A stretch of DNA of 64,000 bases, taken from contig NZ_QKSM01000006.1 in the NCBI RefSeq assembly GCF_003234185.1, forward strand, positions 1-64,000, written 5' to 3'. Source of the stretch: Curtobacterium sp. MCSS17_008 (lineage in GTDB: Bacteria > Actinomycetota > Actinomycetes > Actinomycetales > Microbacteriaceae). Position numbers and translations under genes: made by a program. This document shows, piece by piece, positions 34,469-43,374 of the stretch (positions are counted from its first letter, which is position 1; each line of letters begins with the position of its first letter). Below the pieces are notes generated by a model. The model saw only the letters and a list, made by a program, of their open reading frames with translations, was not told the origin of the DNA and ran no database searches.

Positions 34469-34693
34469 TCAGGCGACGAAGCCGATGCGTCGCGATTCCT
34501 CGGCGCCGACCTCGACGTAGGCGAGCGAGGCGACGGGCACGATGAACCGGCGGCCCTTCTCGTCCTTCAGGGAGAGGTGGGTCGACTGCGACTCGAGTGC
34601 CTTGGCCACGGACTGCTCGATCTCCTCGGCGCTCTGGGCGGTCTCGAAGGCGATCTCGCGCGGGCTGTTGATGATGCCGATCTTGATGTCCAC
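34469..34693 (-). CDS. DUF3107 small protein
   Basis: 74 residues beginning MDIKIGIINSPREIAFE and ending AYVEVGAEESRRIGFVA, a compact alpha/beta protein of the actinobacterial DUF3107 family (Rv3208A/TB9.4 in mycobacteria). Function unknown. The GTG start is 6 bases after TACGCT, implying leaderless transcription. Position between the rhlE/ferritin-like pair and adnA is as in mycobacteria. Confidence 0.9.
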   Translation of the reverse strand: MDIKIGIINSPREIAFETAQSAEEIEQSVAKALESQSTHLSLKDEKGRRFIVPVASLAYVEVGAEESRRIGFVA

Positions 34694-34798
34694 GAGCACA
34701 GCGTATCCGAGGGCTCCCGTCCGGCACCGGCCGTTCGCCCCGGGCGCACTCGCGCGTGCAGGACCGGAGCGTCGGCGTTCGCTGTCGGCCGTCCTCGG

Positions 34799-34804
34799 TA
34801 CCGT
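34799..34804 (+). promoter_or_regulatory. -10 element of adnA (leaderless)
   Basis: TACCGT followed by six bases and the GTG of adnA. The 117-bp divergent region with DUF3107 carries one such hexamer at each end, pointing outwards. Confidence 0.6.
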
Positions 34805-34810
34805 GTCCGC

Positions 34811-37800
34811 GTGCCCAGGACCACGCTGACGACCCTCCCCGAGGACGTCGGGGTCGCCCGCCCGCTCGTCGCCGACCCGACGCAGGACGCCGTCCTCGCG
34901 CTTCCGGAGGGCCGCCACGCCGCCGTCATCGGGGCGCCGGGCACGGGCAAGACCACCACGTTGGCGCGTCTCGTCGCCGACCGGCTCGCGCGCCCCGAGG
35001 CGATCTCGCACGACGGTCACGCGACGGTGCTCGCACTGACCTCGGCGCGCACCGCAGCGACCGCGCTGCGGGACCGGCTCGCTGCGGCGGTCGACCGGGT
35101 CGTGCCCGGCGCGCTCGCCCGGACGGTGAACTCGCTCGCGTTCCAGGTGGTGGCGCACGCTGCGGCCCTGCACGGGCAGGAGACACCGACCCTCCTGACC
35201 GGCGGCGAGCAGGACCGCATCATCGCGGACCTGCTCGAGGGGCACGAGGCGGACGGCACCGGTCCCGCGTGGCCCCCACCGATCACCGCCGTCGTCCGGG
35301 AGCGCGCCGGGTTCCGGACGGCCCTGCGCGACGTGATGATGCGTGCGGTGGCCGCCGGCGTCGAACCCGACGACATGCGCGAGCTCGCCGACGACACGGG
35401 GCACCCGGAGTGGCGTGCCGTGGGGGACTTCGTCGACGAGTACCGGGCCGCCGTCACCGCCTTCCGTGGCAGCAGTCTCGACGCCGCCGAGCTCGTGGCG
35501 TTCGCGACCGCGGCCGTGCTCCGCGGCGAGGTGCCGGCGAGCGTCGCGGCGCTGCGGCTCGTGGTCGTGGACGACACCCAGGAGCTGGTGGAGGGCGAGA
35601 TCGCCCTGCTCGGGGCACTGGCCCGAGCCGGCGTGCAGGTCGTGGCGTTCGGCGACCCCGACATCGCCGCGTCGGCGTTCCGCGGGGCCGAGCCCGACGT
35701 GCTCGGCCGGCTCGCGGTGCGGCTCGGCGTCGAGCGGGTCGACGAGGTCGTGCTCGAGACCGTGCACCGCCATGCCGCTCCCGTCCGCGAGCTCGTGGGG
35801 GCGGTCACCGCCCGCATCGGCGCGGCGGCCGCCGGTCGGCAGCGCACCGCGGCCGCCTCGACCGCGGATGCCAGGAGCGACGCGGTGCTGCACCTCGAGG
35901 CGGGGAGCCGGTCGGCGCTCGTCGTCGCGGTCGCCCGGCGTCTGCGCGAGCACCGACTGCTGGACGGCGTGCCGTGGCACCGGATGGCCGTCGTGACACG
36001 CAGCGGCGCGGCGATCCCCGAGCTCGTCCGGGCGCTCTCCGTCGCCGAGGTCCCGGCGACCGCCGGCGCCGCGCCCGTCCGACCCCGCGACGACAGCGCG
36101 GCGCGGGCGTTGCTCGACGCCGCGGCCGTCGCCCTCGGCGTGCTCCCGCTCGACGCCGACCTCGCGACGTCCTTCGCGACGGGTCCCCTCGGCGGTCTCG
36201 ACACCCTGGCCATGCGACGGCTCCGGCTCGCCCTGCGGCGCGAGGAGCTCGCCGGCGGTGGCACCCGGACGGCGGACGAGCTGCTGGTCGAGGCGCTCGG
36301 GGCTCCGGAGCGGCTCGCCACGATCGACGCCGGGTTCGCCCGACGCGCCACCCGGCTCGCGAGGAGCCTGGTGCAGGCGCACGCCGACGCCGCTGCCGAC
36401 GCCAGCATCGAGGAGATCCTCTGGGGGCTGTGGGAACGCAGCGGCCTCGCGACCGCGTGGGGTGCGCAGTCGGCGTCCGGCGGGGTGGGCGCGGCCGAGG
36501 CGGACCGGCACCTCGATGCGGTCGTCGGCCTGTTCACCGCCGCGAAGCGCTTCGTGGAGCGCACGCCGGACGCGCCCGCCCGGGTGTTCGTCGACGACCT
36601 GCTCGGTGCCGACCTGCCCGAGGACTCCATCGGCCCGGACCGCACCGCCGGCCGGGTCCGGGTGCTGACGCCCTCCGCCACCATCGGGCTGGAGTGCGAC
36701 GTGGTGGTCGTCCTCGGGCTGCAGGACGGCGTGTGGCCGAACACCCGCGTGCGCGGCAGCCTGCTCGACCCGGACGGTCTGGTCCGCGCCGCCGCCGGTG
36801 TCGACCACAGCGCGGTCGACGACCGGGCCGCGGTCATCGCCGACGAGCTGCGGCTGTTCGCCCGGGCCGTGTCCCGCGCGACCACCCAGGTCGTCATCGG
36901 CACGGTCGCCAACGACGACGAGGCACCGTCGCCCTTCGTCCGCCTCGTCCCGGTGCCGCCGGACCGGCAGCCGACCGTGCACCCGCTCTCGCTCCGGGGC
37001 CTGGCCGGTTCGCTGCGCCGACGCGTCGTGACCTCGGGCGACCACGAGGCCGCCTCGGCCCTCGCCCGCCTCGCCGAGGCCGGTGTGCCCGGTGCCTCGC
37101 CCGACGAGTGGTACGGCTCGGCCGAGCCCACCACCGAGGACCCCCTCGTCGACCTCGACGCCCCGCCTGCGCCCGAGCACGAGGGGGGCGAACCGGTGCC
37201 GCCGACGGTCGCCGTGTCCCCGTCGCGGATCGGCACGTTCGAGGAGTGCCCGGTGCACTGGTTCGTCCAGACGTTCGGCGGCAGTGCCCCGAGCCCGGCG
37301 ATGGGCATCGGGACGATCGTCCACGAGGCGATGGAGCAGGCGGCCGCGGTCGACGTCGAGTCCCTGTGGCAGCACGTCGAGGGACGGTGGGACGAGCTGA
37401 CGTTCGAGTCACCGTGGGTCGCGGACCGCGAGCGGGCGCGCACCCGTCGGATGATCGAGGGTCTGAGCGACTACCTGCGGACGTTCGCGAGCGCCGGCCG
37501 TCGCCTGCTCGGTGCAGAGACGTCGTTCGCGCTCGTGACCGGACCGGCCCGGATGCGGGGCAGCATCGACCGCATCGAGGTCGACCCGGACGGCAGGGTG
37601 AGCGTGGTCGACCTCAAGACGGGCCGTTCCATGCCGAGCGAGAAGAACGACATGCCGCAGCACCCGCAGCTCGGCGCGTACCAGCTCGCGGTCGAGGACG
37701 GCGCGGTCGAGGGCGTGCCGGCCGGCGTCCCGATGGCCGACGCGCGGCTCGTGTTCGTGCAGAACCCCCGAGGCGGTCGGGCGTACTCGGAGCGGACGCA

Positions 37801-37966
37801 GCACGCGTTCGACGACGAGACGCGGCAGGCCTACCGCGAGCGTCTGCACGAGGTCGCGCGGGGCATGGCCGGGAGGACCTTCCTGGCGAACGTGGACGAC
37901 CACTGCGACCGCGCCCGTACCGGTGTCGAGTGCCGGATCCACGTGGTGGGAGAGGTGACCTGGTGA
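34811..37966 (+). CDS. adnA: AdnA-type helicase-nuclease subunit
   Basis: 1051 residues: UvrD-like motor plus C-terminal RecB-type nuclease. Walker A GAPGTGKTTT is near residue 40; the Walker B region reads VVVDDTQELVEGE, a departure from DExQD also seen in mycobacterial AdnA. The nuclease holds EECPVHWFVQTF, GTIVHEAMEQA, RGSIDRIEVDPDG, VVDLKTGRS and HPQLGAYQLAV, the D...DxK...Q/Y core. AdnAB resects DNA double-strand ends for recombination. GTG start chosen from the -10 spacing. Its stop overlaps adnB by 4 bases. Confidence 0.9.
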   Translation: MPRTTLTTLPEDVGVARPLVADPTQDAVLALPEGRHAAVIGAPGTGKTTTLARLVADRLARPEAISHDGHATVLALTSARTAATALRDRLAAAVDRVVPGALARTVNSLAFQVVAHAAALHGQETPTLLTGGEQDRIIADLLEGHEADGTGPAWPPPITAVVRERAGFRTALRDVMMRAVAAGVEPDDMRELADDTGHPEWRAVGDFVDEYRAAVTAFRGSSLDAAELVAFATAAVLRGEVPASVAALRLVVVDDTQELVEGEIALLGALARAGVQVVAFGDPDIAASAFRGAEPDVLGRLAVRLGVERVDEVVLETVHRHAAPVRELVGAVTARIGAAAAGRQRTAAASTADARSDAVLHLEAGSRSALVVAVARRLREHRLLDGVPWHRMAVVTRSGAAIPELVRALSVAEVPATAGAAPVRPRDDSAARALLDAAAVALGVLPLDADLATSFATGPLGGLDTLAMRRLRLALRREELAGGGTRTADELLVEALGAPERLATIDAGFARRATRLARSLVQAHADAAADASIEEILWGLWERSGLATAWGAQSASGGVGAAEADRHLDAVVGLFTAAKRFVERTPDAPARVFVDDLLGADLPEDSIGPDRTAGRVRVLTPSATIGLECDVVVVLGLQDGVWPNTRVRGSLLDPDGLVRAAAGVDHSAVDDRAAVIADELRLFARAVSRATTQVVIGTVANDDEAPSPFVRLVPVPPDRQPTVHPLSLRGLAGSLRRRVVTSGDHEAASALARLAEAGVPGASPDEWYGSAEPTTEDPLVDLDAPPAPEHEGGEPVPPTVAVSPSRIGTFEECPVHWFVQTFGGSAPSPAMGIGTIVHEAMEQAAAVDVESLWQHVEGRWDELTFESPWVADRERARTRRMIEGLSDYLRTFASAGRRLLGAETSFALVTGPARMRGSIDRIEVDPDGRVSVVDLKTGRSMPSEKNDMPQHPQLGAYQLAVEDGAVEGVPAGVPMADARLVFVQNPRGGRAYSERTQHAFDDETRQAYRERLHEVARGMAGRTFLANVDDHCDRARTGVECRIHVVGEVTW

Positions 37967-40900
37967 CGAACCAGCCCGACACGACGACCAGGCCCGCGAC
38001 CGACGGGTCCGTGCTCGCCACCGCCCGGCACGACGCCGACGCCATCGCCGACGCCCTCGGCCGCCCCCGCCCGACCGCGCAGCAGCGCGCGGTCATCGAG
38101 TCGCCGCTCGCGCCCGCGCTCGTCGTCGCCGGCGCCGGCAGCGGGAAGACCGAGACCATGGCGTCCCGCGTCGTCTGGCTGCTCGCGAACGGGTTCGTCC
38201 GTCCGGCCGAGGTGCTCGGCCTGACCTTCACCCGCAAGGCAGCCGGCGAGCTGTCCGTCCGCATCAACGACCGCATCCGCGCGCTGGAGGACGTCGGTCT
38301 GCTCGCCGCCGGTGACGCGTTCGAGGCGCCGACGGTGTCGACCTACAACGCCTTCGGGAACGCGGTGTTCCGTGAGAACGCGCTGCTCGTCGGACGCGAC
38401 GGTGAGTCGCAGGTGCTCACCGAGCCGTCCGCCTGGCAGCTCGCGCGCCGGGTCGTCGTCGGTGCGCGGGACGACCGGCTCGCCGGACTCGACCGCGACG
38501 TCGACACGGTGACCGCGGCGGTCGTGTCCCTGGCCGGCGCCGTGTCCGAGCACCTCGTCGACCCGGCGTCCCTGCGTCGGTTCGCCGTCGACTTCGCCGG
38601 GTTGCTCGAGCTCCCCGGGAACGCCAGGGGCAACCCCTACAGGGCCGTCACGGACGCGGTCGCGGCGATCGGTGCGCTCGAACCGCTCGTCGACCTGGTC
38701 GAGGAGTTCCGCCGACAGAAGGTCGACCGCGGCTTCGTCGAGTTCTCCGACCAGATCGCCCTGGCGCTCGCCGCCGCCGAGTCCGCGCCGCGTGTGGTCG
38801 ACGACCTGCGGCAGCGCTTCCGCGTGGTGCTGCTCGACGAGTACCAGGACACCTCGGTCGTGCAGACCCGGTTCCTCGCCCGGCTGTTCCGGGGGCACCC
38901 GGTCATGGCCGTCGGCGACCCGCACCAGTCGATCTACGGCTTCCGCGGTGCGAGCGCGGCGAACCTCGCACGCTTCCCACGCGACTTCGGCGCCGCGGGC
39001 GCGTCCGTCACCTTCGCCCTGTCGACGAGCTGGCGCAATCCGGTCGACGTGCTCGCCGGGGCGAACGCGGTCGTGGCTCCGCTGTCCGAGGCCTCCGAGG
39101 TCGCCGTCGAACGCCTCGCCCCGCGGCCCGGCGCCGACCGCGGCACGGTGACGACGGTCTTCCCCGAGACCCTGCCGGAGGAGGCGGACGCCGTCGCCCG
39201 CTGGTTCGCCGAGCGTCGGGCGGCGGATCCCGACGGCTCGATGGCGCTGCTGTTGCGCTCCCGCAAGGACCTGTCGGCCTTCACCACTGCGCTCGGTGCG
39301 CACCGGGTACCGTTCCACGTGCTCGGGACCGGCGGGCTGCTGCAGCGGCCCGAGATCGTCGACCTGGTGGCGTGTCTCCGTGTGCTCCACGACCCCGCCG
39401 CGGGCAACGACCTCATCCGGCTGCTCGCCGGGGCCAGGTGGCGGGTCGGCGCCGCCGACATCGCAGCGCTGCACGAGCTCGCCCGCTGGTTGTTCCGGCG
39501 GGACCACACGCAGCAGCGGCTCGACGACGAGCTGACTGCGGCATTCCGAGCGTCCGTCGCGGCGGGGGAGCACGGTTCGATCGTCGACGCGCTCGACTTC
39601 GTCGCGACCGCCCCCGACGAGCACGGCGCTCTCGCGGGCATCAGCCCCGCCGGCCGACAGCGGATGCGCGCCCTGGGGCAGCAGCTCGCGGCACTCCGCT
39701 CGCGGGCCGCGGGGGACCTCGTCGACTTCGTGACCCTGGCGGTGCAGGAGATGCGGCTCGACGTCGAGGTCGCCGCGCACGAACAGGGCAGCGCGGCGTT
39801 CCTCGACGCGTTCGTCGACGAGCTCGCCGGCTTCGTCACGACCGACGACCGAGCGGACCTCGGCGCGTTCCTCGGGTGGATCGACGCGGCCGCCCGCCGG
39901 GACGACATGGGCCCGCGGTCCGAGGAGCCCGAGGCCGGCACCGTCCAGATCCTGACGATCCACGGCTCGAAGGGCCTGGAGTGGGACGCCGTCGCGGTGC
40001 CACGGCTCGTCGAGGGCGCGCTCCCCGCTCGCCCGCAGGAGGGGTCGTCCGGCTGGTTGGGCTTCGGCCGGCTGCCGTACGAGTTCCGCGGGGACGCCGA
40101 GGAGCTCCCGCGGCTGGACTGGCGGGGGCACGACGACCAGAAGGGCGTCGTCGACGCGATCGACGCCTACAAGGAGCAGGTGCGGTCCCGCAACGAGGAC
40201 GAGGAACGGCGCCTGACCTACGTCGCCCTGACGCGCGCTCGGCACGACCTGCTCGTGTCCGGCTCGTTCTGGGCGGGTGGGGTGAAGCCGACCGAGCCGA
40301 GTCGGTACCTGCGCGACCTGGTCGAGGCCGGCGTCGTCCCCGCTGACGCCGTGCCGGAGTCGACCGTGCACGAGGAGGACCCGCTCGGCGACGACGGCGC
40401 CACCCAGACGTGGCCGCACGTGCCGTTCGGACAGCGGGGGGCGCGGGTCCTCGCCGCCGCTGACCGGGTTCGGAACGCCAACCCCGGCGCTGCCGGTCGT
40501 TTCGCGGCGGACATCGACCTGCTGCTCGCCGAACGGCAGGCGAACCGGTCCGGGCGGCACCGCGTCGCGATCCCGCACCGGGTCCCGGCGTCGGGGTTCA
40601 AGGACTACGTCGGCCAGCCGCACGAGGTCGCCGAGCGGTTGCGCCGGCCGATGCCGGAACGGCCGTACCGGGCGACCCGGCTCGGCACGCTCTTCCACCA
40701 GTGGGTCGAGCAGCGGGCGCGCGGCGGCGGGTCGCTCGAGACGCTCGACCTGTGGGACGGGGAGCGTGACCTCGACGCGGACGAGGCCGCCGACGCCTCG
40801 ACGGACGCCGCGGTCACGGACGACGACGCCCGGCGTCTGGCGGACTTCCAGGCCACCTTCGTCCGGTCCCGTTGGGCCGATCTGACACCGGTCGAGGTCG

Positions 40901-41208
40901 AGCGCGAGATCCACATCCCGTTCCTCGGGCACAGCGTGGTCTGCAAGCTCGACGCCGTCTACGAGATCGACGGCCGCGCCGAGGTCGTCGACTGGAAGAC
41001 CGGTAAGGCCCCGACCGGTGCGGAGGACCTGGCGGCACGACAGCTGCAACTCGCGCTGTACCGCGTCGCCTACGCCGAGTTCACGGGCCGGCACGTCGAC
41101 GAGGTGGACGCGGTGTTCTACTTCGTCGCCGACGACCTCGAGGTCCGGCCCACCGCGCTGCTCGACCGCGCCGGGCTCGAGCAGGCCTGGCGGGAGGCGC
41201 TCGGCTGA
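37963..41208 (+). CDS. adnB: AdnB-type helicase-nuclease subunit
   Basis: 1081 residues, the active motor partner. Motor motifs: VVAGAGSGKTETM, GLTFTRKAAGEL, LLDEYQDTS, VGDPHQSIYGFRG, LTIHGSKGLEWD and TYVALTRAR. A C-terminal nuclease domain has LGTLFHQWVEQ, VCKLDAVYEIDGRAEVVDWKTGK and QLQLALYRVAYAE, i.e. an intact DxK site. The GTG start shares the GTGA overlap with the adnA stop, so the subunits are translationally coupled. Followed by a GACGGGAGGC palindrome, probably its terminator. Confidence 0.93.
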   Translation: MTNQPDTTTRPATDGSVLATARHDADAIADALGRPRPTAQQRAVIESPLAPALVVAGAGSGKTETMASRVVWLLANGFVRPAEVLGLTFTRKAAGELSVRINDRIRALEDVGLLAAGDAFEAPTVSTYNAFGNAVFRENALLVGRDGESQVLTEPSAWQLARRVVVGARDDRLAGLDRDVDTVTAAVVSLAGAVSEHLVDPASLRRFAVDFAGLLELPGNARGNPYRAVTDAVAAIGALEPLVDLVEEFRRQKVDRGFVEFSDQIALALAAAESAPRVVDDLRQRFRVVLLDEYQDTSVVQTRFLARLFRGHPVMAVGDPHQSIYGFRGASAANLARFPRDFGAAGASVTFALSTSWRNPVDVLAGANAVVAPLSEASEVAVERLAPRPGADRGTVTTVFPETLPEEADAVARWFAERRAADPDGSMALLLRSRKDLSAFTTALGAHRVPFHVLGTGGLLQRPEIVDLVACLRVLHDPAAGNDLIRLLAGARWRVGAADIAALHELARWLFRRDHTQQRLDDELTAAFRASVAAGEHGSIVDALDFVATAPDEHGALAGISPAGRQRMRALGQQLAALRSRAAGDLVDFVTLAVQEMRLDVEVAAHEQGSAAFLDAFVDELAGFVTTDDRADLGAFLGWIDAAARRDDMGPRSEEPEAGTVQILTIHGSKGLEWDAVAVPRLVEGALPARPQEGSSGWLGFGRLPYEFRGDAEELPRLDWRGHDDQKGVVDAIDAYKEQVRSRNEDEERRLTYVALTRARHDLLVSGSFWAGGVKPTEPSRYLRDLVEAGVVPADAVPESTVHEEDPLGDDGATQTWPHVPFGQRGARVLAAADRVRNANPGAAGRFAADIDLLLAERQANRSGRHRVAIPHRVPASGFKDYVGQPHEVAERLRRPMPERPYRATRLGTLFHQWVEQRARGGGSLETLDLWDGERDLDADEAADASTDAAVTDDDARRLADFQATFVRSRWADLTPVEVEREIHIPFLGHSVVCKLDAVYEIDGRAEVVDWKTGKAPTGAEDLAARQLQLALYRVAYAEFTGRHVDEVDAVFYFVADDLEVRPTALLDRAGLEQAWREALG

Positions 41209-41238
41209 CGCGACCGGACGACGGGACGCGCGCCGGGA

Positions 41239-41282
41239 CGGACGGGAGGCGCGGGGCGGGCCCGCACCGTGCCTCCCGTCCG
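41239..41282. terminator. Palindromic terminator after adnB (GACGGGAGGCGCG family)
   Basis: CGGACGGGAGGC (41239-41250) pairs perfectly with GCCTCCCGTCCG (41271-41282); four more inner pairs are possible with one wobble. It lies between the convergent adnB and phosphotransferase genes. Confidence 0.75.
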
Positions 41283-41319
41283 ACAGCCGGTCACGACGGG
41301 CGACGCACCGCCGCCGGGA

Positions 41320-42318
41320 TCAGCCGTGGCGGCGCTCGGTCGACGACAGCAGCTGTTCGACCTCGCCGATCTCCATCGTGTCGGGCGACACGGACTGCAG
41401 CGGCGCCGCGGTCGGGGTCTGCACCGCGTCGACGAGCCGGTGCATCATCGCGACCGCGTCGTCGACCACCTCGGTGCTCTTCGCCTGCACGCCGTGCAGC
41501 AGCCACTGCGCGGTCTCGAGCTCGTGGTACACCCGGGCACGCTGGGCGAGCTGGCGGTCGCGACCGCCACCGTTCGCCTCGTACGCACCGAGGACGGTGT
41601 CGAAGGCCTCACGCCGTCCGGCCAGCACCCACGCCAGGTCCTTCGCCGGGTCACCGAGGCGCAGCTCGCCCCAGTCGAGGACGCCGGTCACCGCATCGCC
41701 GTCGGCCAGGACGACCGAGGTGCCGAGCGCGCCGTGCACGACGGTCGGCGTGAACTGCCAGAGCTGTTGGTCGCGCGCGGCGCCCTCCCACCGCTCGACG
41801 AGGGCGGCGGGCACGAGCTTCGTCGCGACGGCGCGGTCCATCACCGAGACGGCGGAACGCAGGACCTCGAAGGGGGTGAGCGACGGCAGGCCGGCGTCCG
41901 TCACGAAGCTCGTCGGCAGCTGGTGCACGGCGGCGACGGCACGGCCGACCGCGGTCGCGAGCTCGGGCCGCTCGCCCAGGTCGCGGAGCGTCGGGTGTGC
42001 GCCGGGCAGGTACGTGGTGACGATCGCACGCGTCGAGCCGATCGGGGCCTGCCCGCGGTACTCGGCGACGGCGAAGGGCAGCCGGGTGCGGATGCCGGCG
42101 CTCAGGGCGCGGATGGCGACGAGGTCGGCGGACTGCCGTGCCTCGGCCCGCTGGTTGCGAGGCCGGCGGATCGCGCTGAGCGCGCCGTCGGCATCGCGGA
42201 GGACCGCCGACTCGTAGTCGCCGGACGCCGCCGAACCGAGCGTGCGCGTGCCCGTGACGACCAGGCCCGGAACGGCCGTCGTCGCCAACGCGGCTAGAGT
42301 GAACTGGGAACCCGCCAT
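41320..42318 (-). CDS. Aminoglycoside-phosphotransferase-like kinase
   Basis: 332 residues, APH/choline-kinase fold. The catalytic loop is VVHGALGTSVVLADG (His-Gly instead of the usual His-x-Asp context) and the metal-binding Asp is in VTGVLDWGELRLGDPAKDLAWVL. The family includes antibiotic kinases and many small-molecule kinases; position beside nudC is conserved in actinobacteria and argues for a housekeeping role, not resistance. In the catalytic loop the expected Asp is replaced by Ala (HGAL versus HGDL), which could impair activity. ATG 42318 follows TACCCT by 7 bases. Confidence 0.8.
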   Translation of the reverse strand: MAGSQFTLAALATTAVPGLVVTGTRTLGSAASGDYESAVLRDADGALSAIRRPRNQRAEARQSADLVAIRALSAGIRTRLPFAVAEYRGQAPIGSTRAIVTTYLPGAHPTLRDLGERPELATAVGRAVAAVHQLPTSFVTDAGLPSLTPFEVLRSAVSVMDRAVATKLVPAALVERWEGAARDQQLWQFTPTVVHGALGTSVVLADGDAVTGVLDWGELRLGDPAKDLAWVLAGRREAFDTVLGAYEANGGGRDRQLAQRARVYHELETAQWLLHGVQAKSTEVVDDAVAMMHRLVDAVQTPTAAPLQSVSPDTMEIGEVEQLLSSTERRHG

Positions 42319-42366
42319 GCTCCTCAGGGTAGGTCCGCGTCCCGTGCTCCAGTGCACGCCACGCTG

Positions 42367-42397
42367 ACCTGTGCAAGCCCGGGAACGGTCCACAGGT
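42367..42397. promoter_or_regulatory. Dyad ACCTGTG-N17-CACAGGT in the nudC upstream region
   Basis: ACCTGTG (42367-42373) and CACAGGT (42391-42397) form a perfect 7-bp inverted pair in the 120-bp region between the divergent phosphotransferase and nudC genes. A regulator site is possible; chance cannot be excluded. Confidence 0.35.
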
Positions 42398-42438
42398 TCC
42401 CGCCGAACAGCCCGTCACCACCTGAGGAGCACCCTGCC

Positions 42439-43374
42439 GTGACCGTCGAGTTCGCCGCCCGGCTCCCGCTGTCCCGCAACGAACTCGACCGCGACGCGGA
42501 GTTCCGGACGACGCCCGACCTCGACCGCGTGCTGCGTGCCGACCCGTCGACGCGGTGGCTCCCGGTCCGCGGCGCCGAACTGCTCCGCGAGGCCGACGGG
42601 GCGCTCCGGTTCGTCGGCGCCGACGCGGTACCGGAGGACGCCGTCACGCTGTACCTCGGCCGTGCGGTCTCCGACGCCCCCGACGCCCCCGCAGGGACCC
42701 GGTTCGTCGCCGCCCTGCTCGACGCCTCCGCCGCCGCGGCGATCGAGTCCGACGACGACGCGTGGGTGAGCCTGCGGATGTTCGGCACCGAGCTGTCCGC
42801 CCGCGACCAGGGGCTCGCGGTCGAGGCCGTGGCGATGGCGAACTGGCACGCGGTGCACGGGTTCTCACCGCGCACCGGGTCCCCGTCCGCGGTCGTCAGC
42901 GGCGGCTGGGTCCGCCGCGACCCCGAGGGGCACGACCTCTTCCCCCGCACCGACGCGGCGATCATCGTCGGCGTGACCGACGCCGAGGACCGCATCCTGC
43001 TCGGCTCCAACGCGGCGTGGGACGCCGACCGCTACTCACTGCTCGCCGGGTTCGTCGAGCCGGGGGAGTCCCTCGAGGACGCCGTCCGCCGCGAGGTCTG
43101 GGAGGAGTCCGGCGTCCGCGTCGAGGAGCCCGAGTACCTCGGGTCGCAGCCGTGGCCGTTCCCCGCCTCGCTCATGGTCGGCTTCCGTGCCCGAGCGGTC
43201 GACGGTGACCCCTCCACCGTGCGGCCGGACGGCGTCGAGATCCTGGACGTCCGGTGGTTCTCGCGCGACGAGGTCCGCGAGCGCGCCGGGGACACCCTGC
43301 TGCTGCCCGGTCGCACGTCGATCGCCCGCGCCATCATCGAGGAGTGGTACGGCGGGCCGCTGGACCTGCCGTGA
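42439..43374 (+). CDS. nudC: NADH pyrophosphatase NudC lacking the zinc ribbon
   Basis: 311 residues. The Nudix box is complete (GFVEPGESLEDAVRREVWEESGV) and is followed by SQPWPFPASLMVGF, the NudC signature that selects NAD(H) and NAD-capped RNA. Family members usually hold four zinc-binding Cys just before the Nudix domain; here that stretch reads FSPRTGSPSAVVSGGWVRRD and the whole protein has no cysteine. GTG 42439 has GAGGAG 9 bases upstream. Its stop overlaps uvrD2 by 4 bases (GTGA), so the two are coupled. Confidence 0.92.
   Translation: MTVEFAARLPLSRNELDRDAEFRTTPDLDRVLRADPSTRWLPVRGAELLREADGALRFVGADAVPEDAVTLYLGRAVSDAPDAPAGTRFVAALLDASAAAAIESDDDAWVSLRMFGTELSARDQGLAVEAVAMANWHAVHGFSPRTGSPSAVVSGGWVRRDPEGHDLFPRTDAAIIVGVTDAEDRILLGSNAAWDADRYSLLAGFVEPGESLEDAVRREVWEESGVRVEEPEYLGSQPWPFPASLMVGFRARAVDGDPSTVRPDGVEILDVRWFSRDEVRERAGDTLLLPGRTSIARAIIEEWYGGPLDLP

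Noticed and set aside
41320..42318. Antibiotic-resistance phosphotransferase
   Set aside because: The catalytic Asp is replaced, no mobile element is near, and position beside nudC is conserved; a core gene is more likely.
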